From: Bugulina stolonifera
Taxonomy: Eukaryota > Bryozoa > Gymnolaemata > Cheilostomatida > Bugulidae
NCBI GenBank assembly: GCA_935421135.1
Contig: OW285196.1
Location: 9,373,501-9,437,500 of the forward strand
Length of the DNA stretch: 64,000 nt
Direction of reading: 5' to 3'
Shown here: in pieces, positions 36,273 to 48,274 of the stretch
Layout of the letters: each line of letters opens with the position of its first letter
Position numbering within the stretch: the first letter of the stretch is position 1
Position numbers and translations under genes: made by a program
Notes under the pieces: model-generated
What the model was told of the DNA's origin: nothing
Databases searched by the model: none
The model's input: the letters and a program-made list of their open reading frames with translations, nothing else

Positions 36273-37275
36273 CTATCTACAATGTATCTACAATGTATCT
36301 ACAATGTATCTACAATGTATCTACAATGTATCTACAATGTATCTACAGTGTATCTACAATGTATCTACAATGTATCTACAATGTACCTACAATGTACCTA
36401 CAATGTATCTACAATGTACCTACAATGTATCTACAATGTATCTACAATGTATCTACAGTGTACCTACAATTTATCTACAATGTATCAACAATGTATCTAC
36501 AATGTACCTACAATGTACCTACAATGTATCTACAATGTATCTACAATGTATCTACAATGTATCTACAATGTATCTACAATGTACCTACAATGTATCTACA
36601 ATGTACCTACAATGTATCTACAATGTATCTACAATGTATCTACAGTGTACCTACAATTTATCTACAATGTATCAACAATGTATCTACAATGTACCTACAA
36701 TGTACCTACAATGTATCTACAATGTATCTACAATGTATCTACAATGTATCTACAATGTACCTACAATGTATCTACAATGTATCTACAATGTACCTACAAT
36801 GTATCTACAATGTATCTACAATGTACCTACAATGTATCTACAATGTATCTACAATGTACCTACAATGTATCTACAATGTATCTGCAATGTACCTACAATG
36901 TATCTACAATGTATCTACAATGTATCTACATGTATCTACAATGTATCTACAATGTACCTACAATGTACCTACAATGTACCTACAATGTATCTACAATGTA
37001 TCTACAATGTACCTACAATGTATCTACAATGTATCTACAATGTATCTACAATGTATCTACAATGTATCTACAATGTACCTACAATGTATCTACAATGTAT
37101 CTACAGTGTACCTACAATGTATCTACAATGTATCTACAATGTATCTACAATGTATCTACAATGTATCTACAATGTATCTACAATGTACCTACAATGTATC
37201 TACAATGTACCTACAATGTATCTACAATGTACCTACAATGTACCTACAATGTATCTACAATGTATCTACAATGTA
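36273..37275. repeat. 11-bp minisatellite, about 91 copies
   Basis: Tandem TCTACAATGTA with a T/C variant at the first position (CCTACAATGTA) and rare others. Because 11 is not a multiple of three and the unit has no stop in any plus frame, all three plus frames stay open for over 1 kb with an 11-residue periodic product. These are not genes. A distinctive variant block (CTACAGTGTACCTACAATTT) occurs near 36451 and again exactly 187 bases (17 units) later, showing internal duplication. Confidence 0.98.
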
Positions 37276-39608
37276 TATCTATATTATATTGATTTCTGCA
37301 AGTCAATCCTCACAGCTACTTATCCCATCAGGGTATAAGTTAATTATTATAAGATTACTTATGAATGGTATATTAGGCTATGCCCTATATATTACATTAT
37401 AAAGCATTGCTAGTATTATATTATTTGCTTTCCATTTGTGCTCATCCAAGATGTATCATTAAATACATGTAGAATCTATATACTCTCTCTAGTCCTTTCT
37501 TATTAATCCATTATACTAATATCAAATAAGTTTACCTTCACAACATATCAATAGATTACAAAAATGTTGGAATAGTTTTTATTCTTTTCGTACAACATGA
37601 GACTGGTAAGAATTGGTAGCATGGAAATCATTATATGTGTATATGAATAAAGATATTATTTAAATAGTTACATATAACTAAAAATATATGTAAACAACTA
37701 TATAACATGATATAGTGTCACTCTACCTATATAATATATGCATGTATACAATGCACATGTATGTACAAATGTAGTACATAGTTACATACATGTAAGCAAT
37801 TTACAATGAAAAATGCATATATAGTTATAATACTGACAGCAATGTAAATATACGTAGAAGTCACATGACTAACAAAAGAGAGGTTCTTCCTGCACTCTGA
37901 ACTCTACTAAACATCAACCGTTAGGAGTGGCAACACATTCACATGTAAGTAAATGGTATGCAATAAACAGAATACAGGTGGATTCATGGGATAGCAAAAA
38001 GTGGGACATGGCCCTGAAGGCCTCCGCCCTATCAATAACAATTAGTACCTGAATGTGAAAAGAGCCTGGGAATGTGTATGTTATCGGTACATTGTAGGCA
38101 TAGTTCCACTAATGACCCTCGATGTGATACAATTTGCTTATGGGGATCCGGTGTTCTGGTTCCAAGGACAATTATCTCTAAGAAATGTAATGCTATATCT
38201 TGAGGCATATCACTGATGTAATGTAATGCTATATCTTGAGGCATATCACTGATATAAGATAACATTTTGAAGGCAACCTAAGGACAATCTTCTGTAGACA
38301 TTTCATAAAATTTGATCGAAGGTAGCGCTAAGAAGGTACTCAATCTAGGATTTGAACGCTGATTGGCTGAAAGCCGAAATGCAAGTTACATGGACATGTG
38401 TTTGTTTACAATAGCTGTTTCAATGTAAGCAATGTAATTAGTTTCGGCGAATGCAATTTTAATAGTGAATACTTTCTATTAATAATTTCTGACAAGCATT
38501 ATTATTGAATTGAAGATAAAACAAAAAAAGCTAATATGATTTGCCTTTTAGAGTGTTATTGCTGTATCCAAATGTATGATACTACCCCTACTGCAAAATC
38601 CGTACCCATGTATTCCGAGATTTCTTATAAATTCATTTCCGGAAAGTTTTTTAGGTGACTGATGTGTTAGTCTTACTCAATTTATTATTCAAATTTGCAA
38701 TATACAGCATAATTAATGCTTCAAAGCTGTTAACCTACAACATAATATGATGCATAACACACTACATGTGTTGTGTGTATCATTATTAATGCATTCACTC
38801 AATATTTCCTGACTTTAATATAATAAATAACATAATAATATACTGTACAATGCATGCATGCAACAGACCTGGTGAAACTATTACAAAAATGTGCAAACTA
38901 ATACATGTACCTACCGGTAGAATCGTAAGTTGTAATAACTCAGGGGTGGGCCAAGGCCGGATATACATGTATAACAAGGCCGGGATATATTAACAAATTA
39001 ATAATCTTCATTGTTTATATTTTGAGCAGAAAACAAGCTCTCTGTATATAAAAAGGTGTGATTTATTTTGTACCCCCTTAAACTTTCAAAGTTACAGCAT
39101 TATATGCGGGCTTATTGGAATTCATGTTCACAGCACTATTTACCCAATCATACAGTAGATGCTACATAACTATAATTACATACAAGAAAAACCTGACTAC
39201 TAATTATATGTAGCATGCAGCCTATGCAGCATACTGGTACAATTTGTTATGGGTGTGAGAGTAGGAAGCAGCGGCAGCAAAGAGAATATGACCATCTGTG
39301 ATAGTATCCTCCTTCATTATAGCCATTCATCTGCTCTGACTGCTGTTATTGTACAGACAGGACTAAATAGTGGACAAGTACCCTTCTATATTTCTCACAA
39401 CTCAACCATTTATCACCCTAGATAGTTAAGAACCTAAGCTAATATTGCATCAATAATGTGCAATGTTATAATAGGCTAGCTGCTAGGCTGGTACAGCTAT
39501 ATGCATGCAGCAAGTAGCTACATGCCAGCAGGTGTAAGCTATTGATCTGTAGGGGTGCAGCCACTCCACTACTGCAGGCATATCTATTTGCTGACTGCTA
39601 GCTGCAGG
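37276..39608. other. Intergenic region upstream of RGM-like gene
   Basis: No gene is supported. There is a two-copy direct repeat of a 36-base unit at 38184-38255 (core TGCTATATCTTGAGGCATAT) and several TACATGTA-type palindromes. The promoter of the RGM-like gene must lie at the right end, but no TATA box is obvious. Confidence 0.5.
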
Positions 39609-42600
39609 ATGAATCCAAGCGTATCTCTCAAACTGATAGTGCTCATAGGTATGTGACTTATGAAATAATAGTAATTCTCAAAATTTACCTTACTGCTTGA
39701 AAATAATGTAGGAAATTGTATTTTATTTCACCATTTTTTATCGTTTTAGTCACACCAACGCACGTATCTGCACAATCATAGTATTATTATATGGGATAAT
39801 ACTTTTATTGGAAGCTAAAACGTGTACATAATCATATTATATTTTAGATTCAGCTGCGTTTAACGCTTGTCTAGTTTCGAGGTGTCTAGGTCATATACAG
39901 ATTGTACATTACCTACGCGTTAATTAGTCAAAGTTTACTCTTTCGATATCTTTCAGCCGTCTCCTCTCTCTTCTCGTCAACAAATGCTAGAGAAGAATGC
40001 AATCTGTTCAACTTCTGGACTCAAGTTCAGACTTGTGGGATACAATGGTGGACAAGTAATGACCTCTCTAAGGAAATCACTGTTACCAACAAGGTTTCAA
40101 CTATGGTCAAATCAGTAATGGACAAGTTCAACCCAGGATACTATGATAAAGTTAACATGGTACTACAAGGCGGTGGCCAAGGCGGTGGTCAAGGCGGTGG
40201 TCAAGGCGGTGGTCAAGGCGGTGGCCAAGGCGGTGGCCAAGGCGGTGGTCAAGGTGGTAGCCAAGGTGGTGGTCCAGGTGGTGGCCAAAATGGTCTAGGG
40301 GGACTATTCACTGGTGTTGATGACCCGATGGCAAAGATTATTGAGTCCTCACTGACGGTTGAACCCTCCATTGTAGCCTATCTGGCTGACATTATTTATG
40401 GTGTAGAATTAACAGCTGAAGAGTTAGAGGCATTGGGACTTCCGCGTGAACTTACCAGCAAGGAGGCTTTGGTTAGGATGGTGGAGGAATACTTCAATTT
40501 CTCCTGCACCATGTAAGTTTAAACTCCCGTATAGTTTTATACTGTAATACTGTATAAACAATTAAATATATACATATGCATTTTCTTGTCTGCACCCTAC
40601 TGTCTTTTTAAGAACTACTGTATGGGCTCTCAGGTCCCTACTTTTTGTGACCATTTGAAGAATCTGACATAAAACCCTTTAATTGTTGATAAACTTGAAA
40701 ATATGCCTGGGTATGGCATTGTCTAGCAGTAGTATCTGATCCTATCTTCACTAAAAGGCATGCATGTTTAACATGTTTTAACTCATTAAAATATTCCTTA
40801 TTGTAAGATTGGTTTGGTACGATGTTACCTATATTGGTATTAGATGGTTTGCCATGTCCTTGCTAATACCAACACTATTTTCATTGGTTAGGTTTGGAAT
40901 GAAGAGTTTCACGAAGTGTATAACTGACTGGAAGCTCTTCAAGTGCAACTCGACAGATAAAGCTGTCTTCATCCAGGAGACATTAGAAAAACTAGACAAC
41001 ACCTACTGTTCTGGAGACCCAGATGCTGTGGAAAGTAAGTTGAGTTAACACGTTAACTGTTAACTGTTATATGAAAAGGATTTTCTCGGTTGGTGAGAAG
41101 TTGTTTTTGCAATGAGGCACTATACAAGCTTCTAGTCCTGCTAGAAGTGGTGGTCCCAGGAACACGCACTTGAGTCAGATGCCCCCGCAACTGCTGTCTC
41201 ACCTGTATGGGTGCACAGACCTGCCAATATTGCAGTAAATCTTGTCACATCTGCCGTCAGTACCTTACTAGTCTCATGTACAGTGAATACCACATGATGT
41301 AGGTTTCATGGGTAGCCCAGTAAATGGCTAAATTTATACAACTGTTCCATTTTATCCACTAATAATGGTTGCGCAACTAGTGCCTTCTGGGTATAATTAC
41401 ACTACATAGCACTTGGATATACATGAAGTGCTATTCTGACAAGTGTGTTGAGTGGATGAACTTAATTATTATATGCGAGAAGATATCAGAATCATACACA
41501 TGCACATGCACATCGTAGATAGTACATGTATGTCTATTCATAAAGAATTTAGAATTGGATGTAGCATGTAGGGGGTGCTAGTATTGGTTTTTGCATTGTA
41601 TTGCTGAAATTACATGATCAATGCTATTAGTTGTTTTTGCTGACAGTACTACTCTAACACAGGTCAGCAAAGGTCAACACAGGTCAGCAAAGGTCAACAC
41701 AGGTCAGCAAAGGTCAACACAGGTCAGCAAAGGTCAACACAGGACAACACTAGACTGTAAATTTATGACATTAGGTTGAAAACCTGCCCTACATGTTTAG
41801 AACATGCCGTAATAGATGCACGTGTAGTTTGAACAATATCTAACACTGCTTGTAGCCAGCTTGTCTCGTTTATATGGTCTCACTGGCCAGATATTAGGTC
41901 AATATTTCTTCAAAAGTTATAATGCTGCTTCATAATTCTGTGGTATGATAACATACTAAATATAAAACAAAAAAAGAATTAACCTGTGACATGAAGCGTG
42001 TTTAGCCGAAACCACCGAGAAAGCATCTTTCAATTTTTTCTCAGCGGGTACCGGTGATATTGCTGGAGATTGCACATTGAGATAGCCACATAGACGCTCC
42101 TACATGCATTTGAAATTTTGGCAAGGTGATCTAGCTAATATCATGTAGATAATAAAAATAATATGGAGATCAGTGAGTAACCAGGAAATGATGCACCTGT
42201 AACTAAGCAACAAGTAAACATTGAGTGCTGCATGAATACAATGATTAACATGATTCTATTTAGAAAATAACTAGACAATGAAGAGCTAATATTCAAATCT
42301 GCTGGTATCTTTATTCACCAACAGTAACAATGACTAGTGACTGCACTGGTAAATCTTACCAGCAAACAAGAATTAGCATGAAAATGGAGAATAATATTAA
42401 TCTATAATTCTAGAGCAACAATTCTGTGACATAGACTGAGGAGAGACCATTGCCAACCTGAGTAAATAATGTACATTGTAGCTATCTGACTGATACAATG
42501 TTTAAATTAAATATACACTACACTAATCACAATTAACTAAATTTAATTAAACTGAGCATACACCACCGCATGATTAAACAACAATGTCTGCTACCTATTC

Positions 42601-45600
42601 TCAGTTTACATATTTGGGTTTGTTTAAATCCACAGGGAAGGTAGTAGGTTAAGAAGATAGAGCTGTTTTTACAAATTCAAGCACATTTTTCTTGCTGCTG
42701 CTCCAGAGTAGGGTGCTCGACGGCAAACGGGGATAAATTTGTTGCAATATTGTGTTATTGTTAGCTAAAAATCAACCACATTTCAGTGGGCAGCTGGGAG
42801 ATGTAAAAAGAGAAGCACAACCTAAGCCTCCAGTCATATTAACCTTAGACCTACACATTTATGACTTTGTAGCACACATTCAAATCACCATCACTCTCAT
42901 ACAGTAATATTGTAATACGCAACACAAGTAATTGAAGGTGTGTTTACAGAACGAGTTTAATATACTGTACTTTGTACATGTACATGTAGGCCTACAATAT
43001 TGTATTTCACACGAGGATTTTATGTTAAGACACATTTTATTCCCAGCATTTACTAAAGATCTTGGTTCCATAACTAAGGGAGCTTTGGAATTCTTTGGTT
43101 TGGTAAGAGATCCACAGAGTCCATACAAGTTTAGCATCTCAAATGATTCTATAATTGTAAACCCGGATGCCATGGAAGAGTGGAACAGTAAGATGGAGAA
43201 TGATTGCGGTCTCTACGTGTATGTTGGCGCAATGAGCAATGAGTACTCTAAGTTTTTCATGCTGAACAGCACAGTTGGGACTGGAGTGGTTATAAAGAAC
43301 TCGAGAGGGTGAGTAAATCAATTGTTGCTGCCATATGCAATGCAACTATATAAATTATAATATACATGTAATATTATTATACAATGGGTAGATATTGAAC
43401 TGCATGTATGATAATCTGCCATCTTTTTCAGCACAGCTGTCGTGATATTTACAATAGACCAACTTTATGAAAATATTTTTATCACGTCAAAACATTTCAT
43501 AGAACATCTACATGCACCTGTCCTTTCCAACTGTCCTATTCTCCTTAAATAAACATGGTGGAAGACATTGACCATATAGTGCTGAAAGCCTGAAATCAGA
43601 AAACCTTACATACATGTATATTGTAGCTGCTTGCAATACATAAATGCTGCAAACATGACTGCAATCGATTTCTGATGCATGTGTCAGGTATTTGATAGAA
43701 TGTAAAATGTGTATAAACTGCTTGATGTGTTTTAGAGTGCTCAAAGGCTATGTGCAATGTATGATAGAGAGTATGAGATCAGTTGCACCAGAGCTTGTTA
43801 CAGAGAGCTTCCTGGAGAAATACAGTCTGCTCCTGGAGAGATATGGTCTATCTGGTCTCTCCACCAAGGTATCTATCCATAACATATTTAAGTGCTATTG
43901 TGATAATTGTATACACCTGTGTCTTGTCTACATATTTCGATGGAAATACAGATGGATTGCGGGATATATGTTACTGAATTCTCATACCAATTTAGAGCGA
44001 AATGCACATGATAATGTATTGTTGTGTACCAGTACTCAATAAACACAGGGTACATATCACAATTGGCATTATCAACTTACATGTAGGATGTAAATGAAAT
44101 ATATCACACATACATATTGTATATGTATAATCTTGCCTATACGAGTACCATGGAAATGTTCTTAATTAATAGAATCCTAGCTAACTGCTCTTCCCTACCC
44201 TTTGAATGATCTAGGTCGCAAATAATAGATCAAAACAGCTAGCGATTTGCCCTTTTGGTTGTCCGAAGCAAACCATTCATAGCCCTTCACTATTCTTAAA
44301 TTTATCGCAAGACAATTCAGTATTTGGTTCGACTTAGGCTGGTAATTTTCTAAAATGTGTGGCGAAGCAGGCCGGAAACTGCCGAGCCAAATTGTCTGGG
44401 ATTTGAAACTGGGCTCATACCATTTATTGGGTGTTGGCTAGATAAACTTTATCCTTGTAGAAGTTCGTTTGGTGAATGCCCCTTTCCTATTATCTGCTGA
44501 CATTATATATTTTCAGTTTGTAGTTAAAAAGGCGCCTCGAGAAACTCTCTCTGTGTTTGGCGACCCACATCTGACAGTTTATAAACGCTCCGACCCAGTT
44601 ACTTGTTCTGCTCTGGGATGGCAGACATATTTATTCAATGAGTTTGTTAACTTCTATGGCTTTGCTGAGCCTGTAGCTGAAGGAGCGGAGGCTTCCTATC
44701 TTACCAAGGTGACTACTATTTACTTGTCGCATGCAATAGATTCTCTAGTGAATGTGCTTTGAAAACTAGTCAATACTGTAGGCTAACTCTCAAAATTCAA
44801 GCAAGATATCTAATTGCTGTCCAGTAGGAACACAAGCAAAGGGGCCCATACACTATTGAATATGTTGTAATGTAGAAGGTCTTTTAGGAAGGAAAAAACG
44901 GAAAGTAAAACCGATGAGAGGACAACTTCACAACATACTCAATAGCCTGTGTGCCCATGATTAGAAGTTGGTTTATAGCCAAGTTTGTGCAGGCGAAAGT
45001 TTAGGAGATTGTCTATAATGTTTAGTAACAAAGATTATGGCATATGCACATGCAGATCTTATTATGGTGTGGTGATGGAGATATTAGTGTCATTCCGTAA
45101 ACCTGTGGGGTTGTTCCTGCGGCTATAAAAATATTTGCAATAAGACGATGGTGGATGATGTGTCTATTACTTTAGATTAGGATTGACTTTGTGAAGAAAT
45201 CAGGAAATGTAAGCTATTTATCTGAAGGGGGAAGCAAGCCGAACAACAAACTTATGCTGCATGACTTGATAGGAGAAAATGCCGGAGACAAAGGTGCCGA
45301 GACTGGTAGGTGATTACTATGTGTTTCAATATGAATGTTATAGCCTGTATGGTCTGTGTACGCCTACAAACAGGCTTTTAGTTGGTTACCTCAATATTAG
45401 TTACATTTTTGTTCTGACATTCAGCGCACAACCGTCACAGTTTAAAATAGAAATTCACAGGAAAACAGGGAACTAAGATTTAAGGCTTCTATTGTTATGG
45501 CAAACATGTACCTTACATTATAACATTATGAATCATGTACTAACTTTTAGATGTATAATAATTACTGTGCAACTTCTAGATTCTGTAAAGATAACAGAAC

Positions 45601-47309
45601 TTGAGGACAGTGTACAGATAACTCATGGCTATAGTGGAACAGTCATCGCCATTCGCAAGTATAGGTATGCAGTAGTAAGATTTATGTAGACTGATATCTA
45701 ATTACAGTGCGTTACATGAATTTAAGTGTTGTGATAAATACAACATTCTAATTTGATCTCCGTTTGCTTTGTTGTGACTTTCGTTGTTACTTGTAGGTAC
45801 ATGTAGATCTCTGCGTACACTAAAATTCAATGTATGCTTATTCCCAACACAAAAACTACAAATTTGTAAAAATAACCTAATTGCCAACTCAAACTTGAAA
45901 ATGCAATAGTAGACTAACAATTTGTTCTAACCTACAGTGTCAATGTGTATTATATCACCCAATCATAGTTTGCAAAGAATATTAATTTATTATAGGGATA
46001 CGTACTCTGTCACAATAAGAGTTGGGCAGGATATCCTAGACCTGTCTTATGGGCTGTTGGTCTCAGGATGCCCAGAGCCTATCCAAATGTGTGAGTTAAT
46101 TTCTACTTATATAAACCCGCATATTTTACTCTTCAGCAATTTTTATCTCTGCACACTCATTAATATTTTCCGGTGAGAAAAAATTATCAAATATGTTGAA
46201 AGAAAATTTCCTGAGATCGGTTTGAATGTCATCTCAAGCAGTTAACCACTGGTTCAACTCTTCATATTCTGCTTTTACACCAACTCCAGCGTTCAGTGGG
46301 ATCCGCCTCAGTTCAGTGGGATCTGTCGCCACAGTATATACAGTAGAATATAGACACCCTGCATGCTGTTGTAAAAGTATGAATGTTTATAATTTTAGCA
46401 AGAAGAAAGAGAAGTGTTGAATGTGAGAATGCATGTTCAGCTGCTGAAATGAAATACAAACCACTGTGTCTATTTGATTGTGAGGCTACGGGAGACACTG
46501 AGGTAGGTCATGTGACTGTGATGTCATTAATTGAGATGATACATGTATGTCATGTGACTGTGATGTCATTAATTGAGATAATATATCATGTAACCGTGAT
46601 GTCATTAATTGAGATAGTATGTCATGTGACTATGATGTCATTAATTGAGATAATATGTTGTTGTGACTGTGATGTCACCAAAGATACTGAGGTTTATGAT
46701 GTGATATAGCGATAGCACAGTGATTATTGTTATAGTCATGTGATGTCGATGCAACTTTGATGATAGTGTGTTCATGTAAGCGCTCTACTAGGTACATATT
46801 GTACTAGACTTTGAGTAGCTTCATTTATATTTTTTCCATTTCACTGAGCTTTTCACTTCATCTTTGCAACATTGTTACATGCTACTCACTATTAGCAATA
46901 CCTCTTTATCTCGCGACTCTTGCGTCGAGTCTAACTTTACATTCAGTAATCGGGCTAATGACAACTCAAATATAGCTTTTGGCAGGAGAATAAGATGTGA
47001 ATATTTGACAATATATCCATAGTTTATGTGCTATTGTAGTGATCTCTAATTCTACAGGTTGCAAATATCACTGCTGGAGTGAGGAGCTTAGAGCGGATGG
47101 TTAGTAGTGAGGATAAGGTAGTGCTACAATCTATTGGGATAGAGGTTGGATCTGAGTCTAAAGAGAACATGGACGACGACGATGATGATGATGTTGGGGG
47201 TGACAAGAATGTAGTCACAGATGACAAGAATGATAAGAACATGTCAGCTTCTCTGTTCTCTTCTCCATTAGTAATTCTTATTTGTATCTTGAAGCATGTT
47301 TACGCCTAA
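39609..47309 (+). CDS. RGM: Repulsive guidance molecule (RGM)-like GPI-anchored protein
   Basis: Eleven exons sum to exactly 664 codons: 39609-39648, 39957-40512, 40892-41034, 43047-43308, 43736-43868, 44517-44708, 45176-45305, 45580-45664, 45996-46090, 46399-46502, 47058-47309. Residues 1-23 are a signal peptide split by intron 1. Residues 85-124 are ten GGGQ-type tetrapeptides. F392-GDPH-396 is the RGM/von Willebrand D autoproteolysis site (between D394 and P395). SVKITELEDSVQI, GYSGTVIAIRKYRDTYSVTI and LVSGCP match the rest of the partial vWF-D domain. LCLFDCEATGDT then VANITAGVRSLERM matches the conserved RGM C-terminus. RRKR (547-550) is a furin-type site. An acidic loop precedes a hydrophobic tail (SPLVILICILKHVYA) typical of GPI attachment. 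RGMs are BMP co-receptors and bind neogenin. The N-terminal half is longer than in vertebrates (663 versus about 430 residues). AATAAA at 47589-47594. Confidence 0.9.
40166..40288 (+). repeat. 12-bp coding repeat (GGGQ tract) in RGM-like gene
   Basis: Ten tandem copies of a GGCGGTGGTCAA-type unit within exon 2 encode glycine-rich tetrapeptides (seven GGGQ, then GGSQ, GGGP, GGGQ). Codon-level homogeneity suggests recent slippage, and the length is likely polymorphic. Confidence 0.97.
41655..41750. repeat. 20-bp minisatellite in RGM-like intron
   Basis: About four and a half copies of AGGTCAGCAAAGGTCAACAC in the intron between exons 40892-41034 and 43047-43308. The rest of this 2-kb intron shows no coding sequence. 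Confidence 0.95.
44850..44960. mobile_element. Hairpin MITE in RGM-like intron
   Basis: The left arm GCCCATACACTATTGAATAT pairs with a right arm that, inverted, reads CATGGGCACACAGGCTATTG; both continue as ATGTTGT. The inner arm has AAGTTGTCCTCTC, so it belongs with the 34.3-kb element. No clear target duplication is visible. Confidence 0.65.
46505..46690. repeat. ~38-bp imperfect repeat in RGM-like intron
   Basis: About five imperfect copies of GTGACTGTGATGTCATTAAT followed by TGAGATAATAT lie directly after the exon ending at 46502. They produce a spurious periodic reading frame. Confidence 0.9.
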
Positions 47310-48241
47310 GAACAGGGATAACATTAAACTTGGGCACTTTTAGCGCCTACTCATGAGAAGTTGCCCTCTCCCAAGGTGAGAGAGGACAACTACTTATTAT
47401 CGGCAGTGGCTTGTATGCCTGTATTGTTCTACAATCAAAAAGAGCTCATAATCATGTTCATTTCTGTTAATTGTTGTTTGTCCTATGAATAATTATTCTT
47501 GCATACTACCCATAGCATTAGCATACAATCAGCTCTCCTAATGGGCTCTTCCAATGAGCACTTAGTTATCATTGTCAAATTTTTCATTAATAAAATATAG
47601 ATCCTCCTTATCATATTCTGCAGAAAAAGTGACTTATTAATCTTTAATATAATAATATAGTATTTATTGCATTTTATGAACATGTAGGTACAACATGTAA
47701 ATAACTCAACAACATATTTTGACACAAGCCAGATCCCAAGGCCTGGCAGTAGAGCACACACCTGTTACTGTCGCCATCATATGATAAGAGATCAAATCTA
47801 TTGTACACAGGTAACACTTTGCAGTCTGATTCAGTTCCTGAGTTTGATTCAGTTCCTCATGAATGTCTTTATCTAACACCATGGAAGGTAGAGAAAATAA
47901 AGCAAAAAGACTTAAACACTAGAAAATGGCAGAAGTATAAAATAATACATGTACACTGTATACATTACACGTGTAGCCTGCCACAACTATGTTATGTGAT
48001 GTACATGTATGTGTACAGCAGGCAGTATAGTCAGCATAGGCAGTATAGGCAGTGTTATGAACCGTTACAGGAATTAGCATAACATACGTGCCTTAGGGAA
48101 AATAAATGTGCAACTTTCTCTTCTAATATATCAATATACCATTCATGCATAAAACCACTTACACTTGTATTTGTGAACCAATCATAGGACAAGCTATGGG
48201 TTGCCCTCCCACATCCTATTTGACCTACTACCACTTCTATG
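47310..48241. other. 3' region of RGM-like gene and intergenic
   Basis: Includes a hairpin of the AGTTGTCCTCTC family at about 47340-47410 (GAGAAGTTGCCCTCTCCC facing GAGAGAGGACAACT), probably in the RGM-like 3' untranslated region, and AATAAA at 47589. No further gene is supported. Confidence 0.55.
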
Positions 48242-48250
48242 ATATATAAA
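48242..48250 (+). promoter_or_regulatory. TATA box of defensin-like gene 2
   Basis: ATATATAAA sits about 30 bases before the inferred 5' untranslated exon, which ends at 48328 (ATTAAG|GTGGGT). It mirrors the arrangement in the paralogue at 28-29 kb. Confidence 0.6.
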
Positions 48251-48274
48251 TTCAGGTTATAGGTGTGTACAAGA

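Noticed and set aside
36282..37402. Three overlapping long plus-strand frames (336-369 codons)
   Set aside because: They are the 11-base minisatellite read in three frames; the periodic product has no start context or domain.
45425..45476. Possible extra RGM exon after TTCAG at 45424
   Set aside because: In the required phase it hits a stop, whereas joining 45305 directly to 45580 keeps frame and matches the family.
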